64,000 nt of DNA. Source: Paraburkholderia acidipaludis NBRC 101816 (GTDB taxonomy: Bacteria; Pseudomonadota; Gammaproteobacteria; Burkholderiales; Burkholderiaceae). Positions 1 to 8,150 of this stretch are shown here, piece by piece. Position 1 is the first letter of the stretch, and each line of letters begins with the position of its first letter. The notes below the pieces were generated by a model that was not told where the DNA came from, searched no databases, and saw only the letters and a program-made list of their open reading frames with translations. The translations under genes and the position numbers were made by a program. The DNA is taken from NCBI RefSeq assembly GCF_000684975.1, contig NZ_BAXZ01000003.1:494997-558996 (forward strand), read 5' to 3'.

Positions 1-940
1 CCCCCATCATGCCGCCGCCGCCCTGCTGCACGACGACTTGCGGCGGTTGTTGCGGCGGATAAGGCATCTGGGGCTGACGGCCGAAGGCGGCGTCGGCTTC
101 GCGCGCATAGGCCGAGTCGCCGCCGTAGCCGGAGGGCGAGGCGGGGGCGGGGGCGTATTGTGCGTTCGGATCGGGTCGGCCTTCGGCGCGCGCCTTGAGG
201 CTTTCGAACTGGCGTTCGAGATCCTCGACCTGATACGGCGCGACCGGATTGGCGCTGTTCGAAAGCGTTTCGACGAGGCCGCGCAACTGCGCTTCGAGCC
301 CTTCGACTTCCTTTTCGAGCACATCGTGGCCGGGCGCCGTCGAGAGCCGCACGTCGAGCTTCAGCGAGCGCACCGCGTTGAGCAGGTCGGTTGCGCGCTT
401 GAGTTGATCGCGGCGATCGCCGCCGGCTTTCGCGTCTTCGTTCGACTTCGCGCGCCGCAACGTCCAGCGCAGCACGAGCGCGATGCCGACCAGCACGATC
501 GCAATGCCGATCCATGCGCCCATGCCCGGGCCGTGACGCTGCGGCGCCGGCGCGACCGCCTGGGCCTGCTGCGCGAAAGCATTGTCGGCGCGGCTGGTCG
601 TGACGTTGCTTGCGCGCGATGCGTCGGCGCGGATCTTCGCCTCGACCTGCGCGGAGTGCTGCGGCGTGGTGAAGCGCAGTTGCGGGTCGAGCGACTTCGC
701 CTGCTCGACCTGGGCGAGCGCGTCGGCGTAGCGGCCTTCGCGGTCGAGCACCTGCGCATAGAGGTAATGCGCGCGCGCGTTGTTCGGGTGCGCCTGCAGG
801 ACCTCGACGAGGCCCGCATCCGCGCGTTGCCAGTCGCCCTGCGAGATGGCGGAATCGATCTGCTGGGCGCTCGGCACCGCGAAGGCGGCGCCGCTCACGA
901 GCGCGAGCGAGGCGAGGGCAGCGACGAGATACTTTTTCAT
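1..940 (-). CDS. TPR-containing membrane-anchored protein, C-terminus cut by window edge
   Basis: The frame opens at an ATG at 938-940 on the minus strand and stays open to the window edge, so at least 313 codons are present and the stop lies outside. Residues 1-21 (MKKYLVAALASLALVSGAAFA) look like a signal peptide. Residues about 25-80 form one or two tetratricopeptide-like helical pairs (NNARAHYLYAQVLDREGRY). A single hydrophobic segment follows (GAWIGIAIVLVGIALVLRW), then an acidic, charged helix region, and a tail rich in Pro, Gln and Gly ending QQGGGGMMG at the edge. The gene lies 115 bases downstream of the PspA-like gene on the same strand, so the two may be cotranscribed. A membrane-stress scaffold is plausible from context, but the function is not recognised. 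Confidence 0.7.
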   Translation of the reverse strand, partial: MKKYLVAALASLALVSGAAFAVPSAQQIDSAISQGDWQRADAGLVEVLQAHPNNARAHYLYAQVLDREGRYADALAQVEQAKSLDPQLRFTTPQHSAQVEAKIRADASRASNVTTSRADNAFAQQAQAVAPAPQRHGPGMGAWIGIAIVLVGIALVLRWTLRRAKSNEDAKAGGDRRDQLKRATDLLNAVRSLKLDVRLSTAPGHDVLEKEVEGLEAQLRGLVETLSNSANPVAPYQVEDLERQFESLKARAEGRPDPNAQYAPAPASPSGYGGDSAYAREADAAFGRQPQMPYPPQQPPQVVVQQGGGGMMG

Positions 941-1055
941 GTTGCAAGCCGGGCGGATTGGCGCCCGTCTCCATGACGATCGGAACGAGGATGCGGCGCG
1001 CGCGTGAGTTGCATGAGCAGCACGGCGCGCGGCCGCTTCCGGCCACGCTGGCGCG

Positions 1056-1736
1056 TTATTGCGCCGGCGTGTTCAACTGCTTCTTCAGCGCTTCGAGGCG
1101 CTCGTCCACCGAAGGACCCTTGTTCAGCGCCGCGAGCTTGTCTTCGAGCGCCTTGCCGCTTGCCGTGTCGGCCGAGTTCAGGCGTGCGTCTGAGCGGGCG
1201 TTCGAGAGCGAGACCTTGTCCTCGAGCTTCTCGAAGTCGGCCGAGAGATTCTTCCCGCCGATGCCGCCGAGCGCCGTGGCTGCGACATCCTTCGCCTGGG
1301 CGATCTGCTGCTTCGCCTGCAGGATGTTCGAGCGCGCGTTCAGGTCGTTGCGGCGCTGGCGCATGTCGTCGATCTGCTGCTTCAGTTGATCGACCGACGG
1401 CTCGAGCTTCGCGAGTTCCGCGGCGAGCGCGTCGCGCTCCGCTTCGGCCGTGCCTTGCGCGCCCAGCGCTTCGCGCGCGAGCGCTTCGTCGCCCGACTGC
1501 AGCGCGCGCTTCGCGCCGTCTTCGTACTTCTTCGCCTTGTCGGCGGCCACGTCGCGCTTGCTTTGCTGCGTCGCGACCTGTGCCTGGATCTCGACGAGCG
1601 CGTTCTCCGCTTTCGCGATGCTGTCGTCGAGTTCGCGCACGATCTGGCGGGCGTCGCGCGACGGGTCCTGCACCGAATCGGCGGCGTCGTTCAAGAGGCC
1701 CTTGAGCGTGCGCGAAATGGAGTCAAAAAGCGACAT
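1056..1736 (-). CDS. PspA/IM30 family phage-shock-like protein
   Basis: The product is 226 residues, the usual size for the PspA/IM30/Vipp1 family. It begins MSLFDSISRTLKGLLNDAAD, giving an amphipathic N-terminal helix, and continues as nearly uninterrupted coiled coil (Ala, Glu, Lys, Gln-rich) to about residue 210. Family members bind stressed inner membranes peripherally and form ESCRT-III-like assemblies. The start is supported by a strong ribosome binding site (GGAGGTAA) just upstream. Neighbours typical of the E. coli psp operon (pspBC, pspF) are not visible; the downstream gene is a TPR membrane protein, as in other proteobacterial IM30 loci. The family call is secure, the physiological role is not. 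Confidence 0.85.
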   Translation of the reverse strand: MSLFDSISRTLKGLLNDAADSVQDPSRDARQIVRELDDSIAKAENALVEIQAQVATQQSKRDVAADKAKKYEDGAKRALQSGDEALAREALGAQGTAEAERDALAAELAKLEPSVDQLKQQIDDMRQRRNDLNARSNILQAKQQIAQAKDVAATALGGIGGKNLSADFEKLEDKVSLSNARSDARLNSADTASGKALEDKLAALNKGPSVDERLEALKKQLNTPAQ

Positions 1737-2107
1737 GAATTACCTCCGTGAATTGAGATCGGCCGCGATGGGCCGAGATGCACGCATGCGCGTTTTGCGT
1801 CGAGCGGCGTGGAGCCGTCCGCAGTCGCCCGCGGTTGTCGTCCGTGCTGCTTCCAGTGCCTGTTTCAGCGCTGTTTCCAGCTTACGCCGCTTTGTGCACA
1901 GCGGGCATGCAGCGCGCAAATCGGGGCGCCTTTGCCGATTGCAAGTGGGCAATCGAAACGGGCGAACGCATTGCCGGTATTTCCGCAAGCGCCGCCCGGC
2001 GCCATCGCTCGCGGATATTACACCAGGGGTCGCTTAAAGGGGACTTAAAGGGTCGATGGCTCGGTGCAGGGGCGGGCCGAGGCGCGTGCGGCGCCCGTCA
2101 CGCGAGG
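1737..2107. other. Intergenic stretch upstream of the PspA-like gene
   Basis: This 371-base stretch lies between the PspA-like start and the end of the ribbon-helix-helix-like gene. It must hold the minus-strand promoter of the PspA-like gene and the 3' end of its upstream neighbour. A short direct repeat built on CTTAAAGGGG/CTTAAAGGGT occurs near 2034-2053. No convincing gene, hairpin terminator or operator is visible. Confidence 0.4.
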
Positions 2108-2758
2108 TCATGCAAACTTGCCGTCCTCGGGCGCGCCGCCGTTTTGCCCGTCGTGGCGAGCGTCGGCATCGCCGTGCGGAAGCGTCGTGCGCGCGAACGG
2201 CGACGGGCCGCTCAGCGACTGCAGCGGTTCGGCTTCGTCAAGACCGGCGGAACTGGCGAGCGGTGCTTCGGCATCCTCCGCTTCGGCAGCGAGGCGCGCG
2301 ATGGCCTGGCCGATTTCGCGTGCGGCGTTGCCGATCCCGGCTTCGGCGGAGGTTTCCACGGATTCCTCCGGCGCGGCGCCGTTGGCGGCGTCGTGCACCG
2401 CACCGTCTTGTGCGCGAACCTGCGCAGCGGTTTCCTCCGCTTCCTCGTCTTCATGCACGGCAAGTGTCGCGGCATCGGCCGCCGGTGCGGGAGCGAGGCG
2501 CAAAGGGCTGCCGCGGCTCGGGCGCTGCGGCCTGGCCGCCCGGCGCAGCACCTGTGCGAGCGCATCGGGTTCGCGCGGCGCGTTCAGGCGATCCACGATG
2601 CTCGCGGCCTTCACCTGGTCGCTGGTGGCGCTGAAAGCGATCACGGCCCGGCGCATCAGTTCGCTGATGCTGATGCCGAGTTCGTCGGCCGTAGCCGAAA
2701 TGGCACGTTTTTGCGCGGGCGTCACGAAGACGACGATGCGTTCGCTGGGCTTGTTCAT
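2108..2758 (-). CDS. Ribbon-helix-helix-like DNA-binding protein with low-complexity tail
   Basis: I place the start at the ATG at 2756-2758, giving 216 residues, because the protein-like sequence begins there (MNKPSERIVVFVTPAQKRAI). The open frame extends to 2974, but that part is Pro/Arg-rich and looks non-coding. Residues 1-45 fit a ribbon-helix-helix or plasmid-mobilisation-type fold: a short beta strand (ERIVVFVT), then helices with the turn ADELGISISELMRRAVIAF. From about residue 75 the protein becomes Ala, Glu and Asp-rich and probably disordered. No clear Shine-Dalgarno sequence precedes the chosen start. A transcription factor is likely; its target is unknown. Confidence 0.6.
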   Translation of the reverse strand: MNKPSERIVVFVTPAQKRAISATADELGISISELMRRAVIAFSATSDQVKAASIVDRLNAPREPDALAQVLRRAARPQRPSRGSPLRLAPAPAADAATLAVHEDEEAEETAAQVRAQDGAVHDAANGAAPEESVETSAEAGIGNAAREIGQAIARLAAEAEDAEAPLASSAGLDEAEPLQSLSGPSPFARTTLPHGDADARHDGQNGGAPEDGKFA

Positions 2759-3385
2759 GATCGGCTGGCTGTTGGGGTCGGCAACGGGTGACCTCGGGTC
2801 CCGTCCGGGCGGCGGCCATCCGGCCGCTCGCGCGTGACTGTTCGATGACGGCCGCGTATCGCGTATCGGGGGCGTATCGGGGCCGGGCGGGGCGTGCAGC
2901 AGTGTGTCCATCATACGGCCATGCGGCGGGTGCGCAATGACTGCGTGCGCACGGGGCCGCGCGGCGCCGCGCAAGAATATTCCGGCTACACGGCGCCCGT
3001 TTCCGCTTTTTGACGCGCATTGCCACGTCGACGCGACAACTTCTGCGAAGGACGTCGCAATTGGCGCAAAGAGGCATCTTTTGTTCGGGAAAGCGCGGCA
3101 GGCCGCTTATGGAAAGCCGTTTGAAAGTGCGTTTTGAGAATTTTTTACAAAAAATCCCCGTCCGGCCGTGCGCGGAATTCTTTAGAATGCGCTGTTACCT
3201 TGCGCGATGGTGCGCTGCACCGCGCGTCGCGCGACCGGACGGGGGCGTTGCCGGTCGCGTTGCGACGGCCGGCGTGAGCCGGTTCGCCGCTTGCCGCATT
3301 GGCGCCATGACGCCATGATCACGATCCTTGCGCGCGCCTGCCGCGCGCAGCCGGGTGCGCGGCAGACGCGCCAATCATTCCAGTC
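2759..3385. other. Long intergenic region before mrcA
   Basis: These 627 bases separate the divergent ribbon-helix-helix-like gene and mrcA. An AT-rich patch at about 3136-3160 (GAATTTTTTACAAAAAATCC) and the sequence GGAATTCTTTAGAATGC near 3174-3190, which contains a small ATTC/GAAT dyad, are the only non-GC-rich elements and are the best places to look for the mrcA promoter. No gene or terminator is convincing. Confidence 0.4.
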
Positions 3386-5902
3386 ATGCCTATCATTAAA
3401 CGACCGTCTTCCCCGCACTTCCCGAGCGACGATCGGGAACCTTCCTTCAACAACGGATCGCCTCCGCGCGGACCCGACCGGCCGGACCGCAACGACTCGT
3501 CGCGCGACGGCGGCCGGCGCCGCCGTTCGATCTTCACCTCGATCGTGCTGGGGTTCTTCGGCCTGATCGCGACGCTGATCGTCGTGGGCGCGCTGATCGT
3601 CGGCTATGGGCTCGTCGTGATGGAGCCGCAGTTGCCGTCGCTCGATGCGCTCACGAACTATCAGCCGAAGGTGCCGCTGCGCATCTACACGGCCGACCAC
3701 GTGCTGATCGGCGAATTCGGCGAGGAGCGCCGGCAGCTGGTGCGCTTCCAGGACATTCCCGACGTGCAGAAGAAAGCTGTTCTCGCCATCGAGGACTACC
3801 GTTTCTACGAGCACGGCGGCGTGGACTTCATCGGCATCCTGCGCGCGGGCTTCGCCGACCTGATGCATGGCGGCGCCTCGCAGGGCGCGAGCACGATCAC
3901 GATGCAGGTGGCGCGCAACTTCTTCCTCTCGAGCGAGAAGACCTACACGCGCAAGATCTACGAAATGCTGCTCGCCTACAAGATCGAGCGGGCGCTCACG
4001 AAGGATCAGATCCTCGAGCTGTACATGAACCAGATCTATCTGGGCGAGCGCGCCTACGGCTTTTCCGCGGCGGCGCGCGTGTACTTCGGCAAGAATCTGA
4101 AGGACATTACGCTCGCCGAAGCGGCGATGCTCGCGGGCTTGCCGAAGGCGCCGTCGGCGTATAACCCGATCGTCAATCCGCACCGCGCGAAGATCCGTCA
4201 GGAGTACATCCTCAAGCGCATGCTCGACCTTGGCTACATCACCCAGGACCAGTACGACGAGGCGATCAAGGAACCGCTGCGCACGCGGACGGCCGGCAAC
4301 GAGTACAGCGTGCACGCCGAGTACATCGCCGAAATGGTGCGGCAGATGATGTACGCGCAGTACAAGGACGAGACCTATACGCGCGGCCTCACGGTGACGA
4401 CCACGATCGATTCGGCGGATCAGGAGGCGGCCTACGACGCGGTGCGCAAGGGCGTGATGGCCTACGAGCGCCGTCACGGCTACCGCGGGCCGGAAGGCTT
4501 CGTGCAGTTGCCGCCCGAAGGCGACGATCGCGACCAGGCCATCGAAGACGCGCTCACCGACCACCCCGACAACGGCGAGATCGTCGCCGCGGTGGTGACC
4601 GAAGCGGGACCGAAGGCCGTCAAGGCGCAACTGCTCGACGGCACCGCGGTCACCGTGAGCGGCGACGGCTTGCGCTTCGTGGCGGCCGCGCTGTCGCAGC
4701 GCGCCTCGCAGACGCTGCGCATTCGCGAGGGCTCGATCGTGCGCGTGGTCGAAGACGCGAAGGGCAACTGGGAGATCACGCAGCTGCCGCAGGTGGAAGG
4801 CGCGCTCGTCTCGCTCACGCCGCAGGACGGCGCGATTCGCGCGCTCGTGGGCGGGTTCGACTTCAACAAGAACAAGTTCAACCACGTCACGCAGGCGTGG
4901 CGCCAGCCGGGTTCGAGCTTCAAGCCGTTCATCTATTCGGCTTCGCTCGAGAAGGGTCTCGGGCCGGCGACCATCATCAACGATGCGCCGCTGTATTTCC
5001 CGCCGAGCACGCCGGGCGGCGACGCGTGGGAGCCGAAAGACGACGACCAGCCTGACGGTCCGATGCCGATGCGCGTCGCGCTCGAAAAATCGAAGAACCT
5101 CGTGTCGATCCGCATTCTGTCGTACATCGGCACGAAGTACGCACAGGACTACGTGACGCAGCGCTTCGGTTTCGACGCCGACAAGACGCCGCCGTACCTG
5201 CCGATGGCGCTCGGCGCGGGTCTCGTCACGCCGCTGCAGTCGGCGAGCGCCTATAGCGTGTTCGCTAACGGCGGCTATCGCATCAACCCGTACCTGATCG
5301 CCGAAGTCGACGACGCGCGCGGCCAGCCGATCCTGCGCGCGCAGCCGCTCGTCGCGGGCCAGAACGCCCCGCAGACGATTCCGGGGCGCAACGCCTATGT
5401 CATGAACAGCCTGCTGCATTCGGTGGCGACGTCGGGCACGGGGGCGGGCACCAACGTCCTGCATCGCGACGACCTGCAAGGCAAGACCGGCACGACCAAC
5501 GACGCGAAGGACGGCTGGTTCGCGGGCTATCAGCGCTCGCTCGTTGCCGTGGCGTGGATGGGCTACGACCAGCCGAAGAGCCTCGGCAGCCGCGAGTTCG
5601 GTGCGCAGCTCGCGCTGCCGATCTGGGTGGACTACATGGGCCGGGCGCTGCAAGGCGTGCCGCAGCAGGAGCCGCCGATGCCCGACGGCCTGACGACGAT
5701 CGGCGACGAGCTGTACTACAGCGACATGACGCCGGGCAGTGGCTTCGTGGCGAGCATCGGCCTCGATTCGGCGGGCGCGCCGGGCGGAGCGAGCAACGCG
5801 AGCGATGCCGTGGGCGGTGTAGGCGCGGGCGGGATGACGCCGCCCGATGTGAGCTCGAGCGAGAAGCAGCAGATCATGAACTTGTTCGAATCGAACAAGT
5901 AG
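3386..5902 (+). CDS. mrcA: Penicillin-binding protein 1A (bifunctional transglycosylase/transpeptidase)
   Basis: The 838-residue product polymerises lipid II glycan strands and cross-links the peptides in the periplasm. Residues 1-47 are a basic, Pro-rich cytoplasmic tail, and 48-75 are the membrane anchor. The GT51 domain follows, with the catalytic motif around E136 (AIEDYRFYEHGG), QGASTITMQVARN and the RKIYEMLLAYKIER block. An OB-like insertion lies near 320-450. The transpeptidase domain has SSFK (S510-K513) and KTGTTND (K700). All key motifs are present and the length is normal for Burkholderia PBP1A. No obvious Shine-Dalgarno sequence precedes the ATG, but no better start exists before the membrane segment. 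Genes commonly next to mrcA in this group (pil genes, cyaY) are not seen here; a low-GC patch follows. Confidence 0.97.
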   Translation: MPIIKRPSSPHFPSDDREPSFNNGSPPRGPDRPDRNDSSRDGGRRRRSIFTSIVLGFFGLIATLIVVGALIVGYGLVVMEPQLPSLDALTNYQPKVPLRIYTADHVLIGEFGEERRQLVRFQDIPDVQKKAVLAIEDYRFYEHGGVDFIGILRAGFADLMHGGASQGASTITMQVARNFFLSSEKTYTRKIYEMLLAYKIERALTKDQILELYMNQIYLGERAYGFSAAARVYFGKNLKDITLAEAAMLAGLPKAPSAYNPIVNPHRAKIRQEYILKRMLDLGYITQDQYDEAIKEPLRTRTAGNEYSVHAEYIAEMVRQMMYAQYKDETYTRGLTVTTTIDSADQEAAYDAVRKGVMAYERRHGYRGPEGFVQLPPEGDDRDQAIEDALTDHPDNGEIVAAVVTEAGPKAVKAQLLDGTAVTVSGDGLRFVAAALSQRASQTLRIREGSIVRVVEDAKGNWEITQLPQVEGALVSLTPQDGAIRALVGGFDFNKNKFNHVTQAWRQPGSSFKPFIYSASLEKGLGPATIINDAPLYFPPSTPGGDAWEPKDDDQPDGPMPMRVALEKSKNLVSIRILSYIGTKYAQDYVTQRFGFDADKTPPYLPMALGAGLVTPLQSASAYSVFANGGYRINPYLIAEVDDARGQPILRAQPLVAGQNAPQTIPGRNAYVMNSLLHSVATSGTGAGTNVLHRDDLQGKTGTTNDAKDGWFAGYQRSLVAVAWMGYDQPKSLGSREFGAQLALPIWVDYMGRALQGVPQQEPPMPDGLTTIGDELYYSDMTPGSGFVASIGLDSAGAPGGASNASDAVGGVGAGGMTPPDVSSSEKQQIMNLFESNK

Positions 5903-6160
5903 TCGTGTATTTAAGCCTCATTCAGCGCGGCTTCGGGGGATGTCACTTCGAATGCTGCGCTGTGGCCGCATCCAATTTGTGCCGTGGCGCTATTTGACCA
6001 CCGCGAGCCACCGGGCTCATGCAACAGGGCCGCGGCGGCTCGCCCTTTGAATGTGCGATGGACGGTCTTGTCCCGCTTCTTTTCGCTGAGGCAGCGACTG
6101 CTTGCGTCGCACTCCTAAGCGGTTGCATTATCAGCCGGGTCACTAGCTGGCCGGTAGCGA

Positions 6161-6691
6161 TCAAAGAAATATTGGGGCTTCGGTCAATCCGGAAAGCGAC
6201 AGTGCACGTTCGTAGGACTGTGATATTGCGCGCCCCGGATCCATTTCGTTGTTTCGAATCGCCACCTTGAGAAGATTATGTAGATAGGTCGAGCGCGTCA
6301 CGTGCAATTGAATCGCCTCGCGAGCTTCGTAAGTGGGAAGACCAATGCCGACCCCGCGAAAGCCAGCTTTGAACCTGATCCCTGGCAATCCGGGTACAAG
6401 GTCCAAATGAGACTCAAACAGCAATCTCCAATTGATCTCGTTGATTAAATCGAGGATTCTTTGCCGTGGGAGCAAAAGGATATCAGGGCCAATGTACGAA
6501 TAGAAACGCAGCAAGGCTGCGTTTGAATACGACAGTACAATCATAGACCACGAGACGCCCTCGGAATCGGAGAAGCCCAAGCTAGTCAGCTCTGGAGCAC
6601 CATTAGTGGGCTCGGTGTTCTCCGTGGTAAAAAGCAGCCCGTCAGACGTTAGGATCTGACGAAGAATAGCTGTATTGGTGAGTGCGGGCAT
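6161..6691 (-). CDS. Third gene of the MqsRA operon: small YbjN-like/chaperone-fold protein
   Basis: The product is 176 residues from the ATG at 6689-6691. A TTG at 6698-6700 would overlap the antitoxin stop (TTGA) and add three residues. Neither has a clear ribosome binding site, so translation is probably coupled to the antitoxin. The order of elements is: strands (VSWSMIVLSYSNAALLRFYS), a helix beginning LPRQRILDLINEINWRL, two strands (HLDLVPG, IRFKAGF), and a C-terminal helix (TYLHNLLKVAIRN). This matches the layout of YbjN-family and type III secretion chaperone folds. I see no SecB signature such as a CPN-LFPYAR-like block. By position it would be the chaperone of a toxin-antitoxin-chaperone system. 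The function is inference. Confidence 0.6.
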   Translation of the reverse strand: MPALTNTAILRQILTSDGLLFTTENTEPTNGAPELTSLGFSDSEGVSWSMIVLSYSNAALLRFYSYIGPDILLLPRQRILDLINEINWRLLFESHLDLVPGLPGIRFKAGFRGVGIGLPTYEAREAIQLHVTRSTYLHNLLKVAIRNNEMDPGRAISQSYERALSLSGLTEAPIFL

Positions 6692-6696
6692 CTTGG

Positions 6697-7362
6697 TCAA
6701 TGAACGGAGTGTGCTTCAGAGGCGTTGCCCTTAGGCCAAGGATTGAGTTTAGGCGGCTCCGTAACTGCGACCCTGTTGGCTACGTCGGTCCCTGTACTGG
6801 CGATTGCCGGGCCTATATACATGACCAACACATTGACGGGGGGCGCCACCGGGGCGATTTCTTTGGGGTGATTTATCTGTGTGCAATGCCGCAAACTCTC
6901 GCCGAAATCCTTTGGATGCTTCAGTGCAGCGATCGCCTCATCGCCAAAGTGCGCGGCTAGCCGAAGTAGTTTATCCATGGCTTGACTCTGCAGAACCTCG
7001 CCACTTTCATATTTGTTGAATGACTTTGGGCCACCACCAAAGAGTTCTGATGCTTCCCTTTGCGTTAGGTCGAAGAGCATTCGCAGGCGTTCAATATCTC
7101 CACCTGAAAGCAGCCCGAGCTGCTTTCGCAGGTACTCTCGCTTTTCAGCGTAGGCTTCCTTCATCAGCGCGTGGTTTGCCTGCGTTTGCTCTTCTGTGAA
7201 CCATCGTTGGCCACATTTGGCGCAGACCGATGCGCTCAGTCCTTCAAGGTCTAGTACAAGTCCCCTGAATTCCAGCGCGTCGCTATAGTTGGCCGGAGAA
7301 GCTTCAGTGCTGCCGCAATGTGGGCACGCGGCTCGCTGAAGCGCTGCTCTCAATTTGGGCAT
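6697..7362 (-). CDS. mqsA: MqsA-family antitoxin with C-terminal extension
   Basis: The N-terminal part carries the zinc-binding pairs C13-x2-C16 (ACPHCGST) and C47-x2-C50 (CAKCGQ) of MqsA/YgiT antitoxins. The HTH domain has the family hallmark LTQREASELFGGGPKSFNKY (residues 99-118), nearly identical in pattern to E. coli MqsA. E. coli MqsA is 131 residues; this protein is 221, with about 73 extra residues (149-221) that include a hydrophobic stretch VNVLVMYIGPAIA. Similar tails in TAC systems make the antitoxin depend on a chaperone. The gene starts 2 bases after the toxin stop, with AGGA upstream, and ends at the start of the third gene. It should neutralise the toxin and repress the operon. 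Confidence 0.9.
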   Translation of the reverse strand: MPKLRAALQRAACPHCGSTEASPANYSDALEFRGLVLDLEGLSASVCAKCGQRWFTEEQTQANHALMKEAYAEKREYLRKQLGLLSGGDIERLRMLFDLTQREASELFGGGPKSFNKYESGEVLQSQAMDKLLRLAAHFGDEAIAALKHPKDFGESLRHCTQINHPKEIAPVAPPVNVLVMYIGPAIASTGTDVANRVAVTEPPKLNPWPKGNASEAHSVH

Positions 7363-7364
7363 GG

Positions 7365-7757
7365 TTACTTATTTCCTGACGAATGCATTGTTACGAGGCC
7401 AGTCCATGAGCCGTCGAGGTCCCGGACCAGCGCGATCTTCAGCGATATAGAGATGCAGCCCATCCTGGGCTCATCAGACCTGTGGCGTTCTTCATCATCC
7501 CAGTGAATTTCGTATTGGTCGGCATCTATAAACGGACGACCAGGGATACCACAAATTGCACAATTCGATACGGGCTTCTGGAAATCATCCTCGGTTAGGC
7601 CTAGAAGCATGGCCTTGACGTCATCGTTCGTCCATTCGAGCCGATCCATGAATTTCCAGGCTTCGCCGAACCAGGCCCGGCCGTCGAGCTCGTTAAGAAA
7701 GTCCCATTCGTCCGCTTCAACCAGGGCTTGGAGCTGCTTGAGGTCGCAGTATCGCAT
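7365..7757 (-). CDS. mqsR: MqsR-family toxin (mRNA interferase)
   Basis: The product is 130 residues from the ATG at 7755-7757. A TTG at 7767-7769 is in frame, but it lies at or before the predicted transcription start, so I reject it. The segment LEWTNDDVKAMLLGLTEDDF matches the MqsR core helix region (E. coli LGLDFDGMCNVIIGLSESDF). The C-terminal strands ISLKIALVRDLDGSWTGLV correspond to the MqsR VYLKITVIHD strand pair. MqsR toxins are RelE-fold ribonucleases that cut mRNA at GCU. An insertion carrying a CAIC motif and an acidic stretch (IHWDDEERHRSDEPR) makes it longer than E. coli MqsR (98 residues). Toxin-first order is as in mqsRA. Confidence 0.85.
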   Translation of the reverse strand: MRYCDLKQLQALVEADEWDFLNELDGRAWFGEAWKFMDRLEWTNDDVKAMLLGLTEDDFQKPVSNCAICGIPGRPFIDADQYEIHWDDEERHRSDEPRMGCISISLKIALVRDLDGSWTGLVTMHSSGNK

Positions 7758-7768
7758 AGTGACCGACA

Positions 7769-7802
7769 ATCACCATTATGGTGATCTATTGGTGTATTTC
7801 AA
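7769..7802 (-). promoter_or_regulatory. Promoter and autoregulatory palindrome of the mqsRA-type operon
   Basis: On the minus strand a -35 TTGAAA (7797-7802) and a -10 CATAAT (7775-7780) are separated by 16 bases; each matches five of six consensus positions. A perfect 17-base palindrome, ATCACCATTATGGTGAT (7769-7785, 8-base arms around one central base), covers the -10. This is the expected place for MqsA to bind and block RNA polymerase. The implied transcription start, near 7768, leaves a leader of about 11 bases before the toxin ATG. Confidence 0.62.
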
Positions 7803-8150
7803 GTCGGATGTGTGTCTCAGCGCCATGGCCGCTGGCGGACGAGATGCGCCGCTGGCTCATTGTAGCCCTCAGGTCGAAAAAAGTGCCGTAGTAAGAACTA
7901 GCCTTATGCGATCTGTTGATGCTTATACGGGGTACGTTCGTCACCGGTGGCGGGGGAAATTTTTCCTATTTGTTATGTGATTAAGCTTGGAGCTAGGCCT
8001 CTGCCGATTTGCGCTGCTTCGAGACGGATTTCGACGCACATTGTTAAGGCGCTCGATTCACTGTGGTCTTGTCATAGGGCGGGATCAGATTGGTGCTTGG
8101 TGGGCGCGCCAAGCTTGGCCGGTACGTATTGTTGTGCCGCTGGCCGGGGC
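7803..8150. other. Gene-free right end of the low-GC patch
   Basis: No reading frame here resembles a protein, and no hairpin followed by a T run is visible. It holds AT-rich segments (GGGGAAATTTTTCCTATTTG near 7954-7973) and returns to GC-rich sequence toward the end of the efflux operon. It may be the remnant of a degraded gene. Confidence 0.35.

Larger units (their letters stand above)
5903..8150. other. Low-GC genomic patch carrying an MqsRA-type module
   Basis: Between mrcA and the efflux operon the base composition drops visibly, with AT-rich codons and many A/T runs, compared with the GC-rich flanks. Three minus-strand genes (toxin, antitoxin, chaperone-like protein) occupy 6161-7757. 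The ends (5903-6160 and about 7803-8150) contain no recognisable gene, transposase, integrase or tRNA. I could not find flanking direct repeats by eye. The composition and the toxin-antitoxin content suggest horizontal acquisition, but no mobility gene is present to explain it. Confidence 0.55.

Noticed and set aside
3182..5653. An open frame of over 800 codons antisense to mrcA
   Set aside because: It is Arg/His/Asp-rich with no domain and arises from GC-rich codon bias opposite a clear PBP1A gene.
6698..6700. TTG start of the third gene overlapping the antitoxin stop
   Set aside because: Possible by coupling, but an ATG three codons later is the more conservative choice; neither has a clear ribosome binding site.
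7755..7769. TTG start for the toxin, four codons upstream of the ATG
   Set aside because: It would lie at or before the predicted transcription start and inside the palindrome; the ATG at 7757 fits better.
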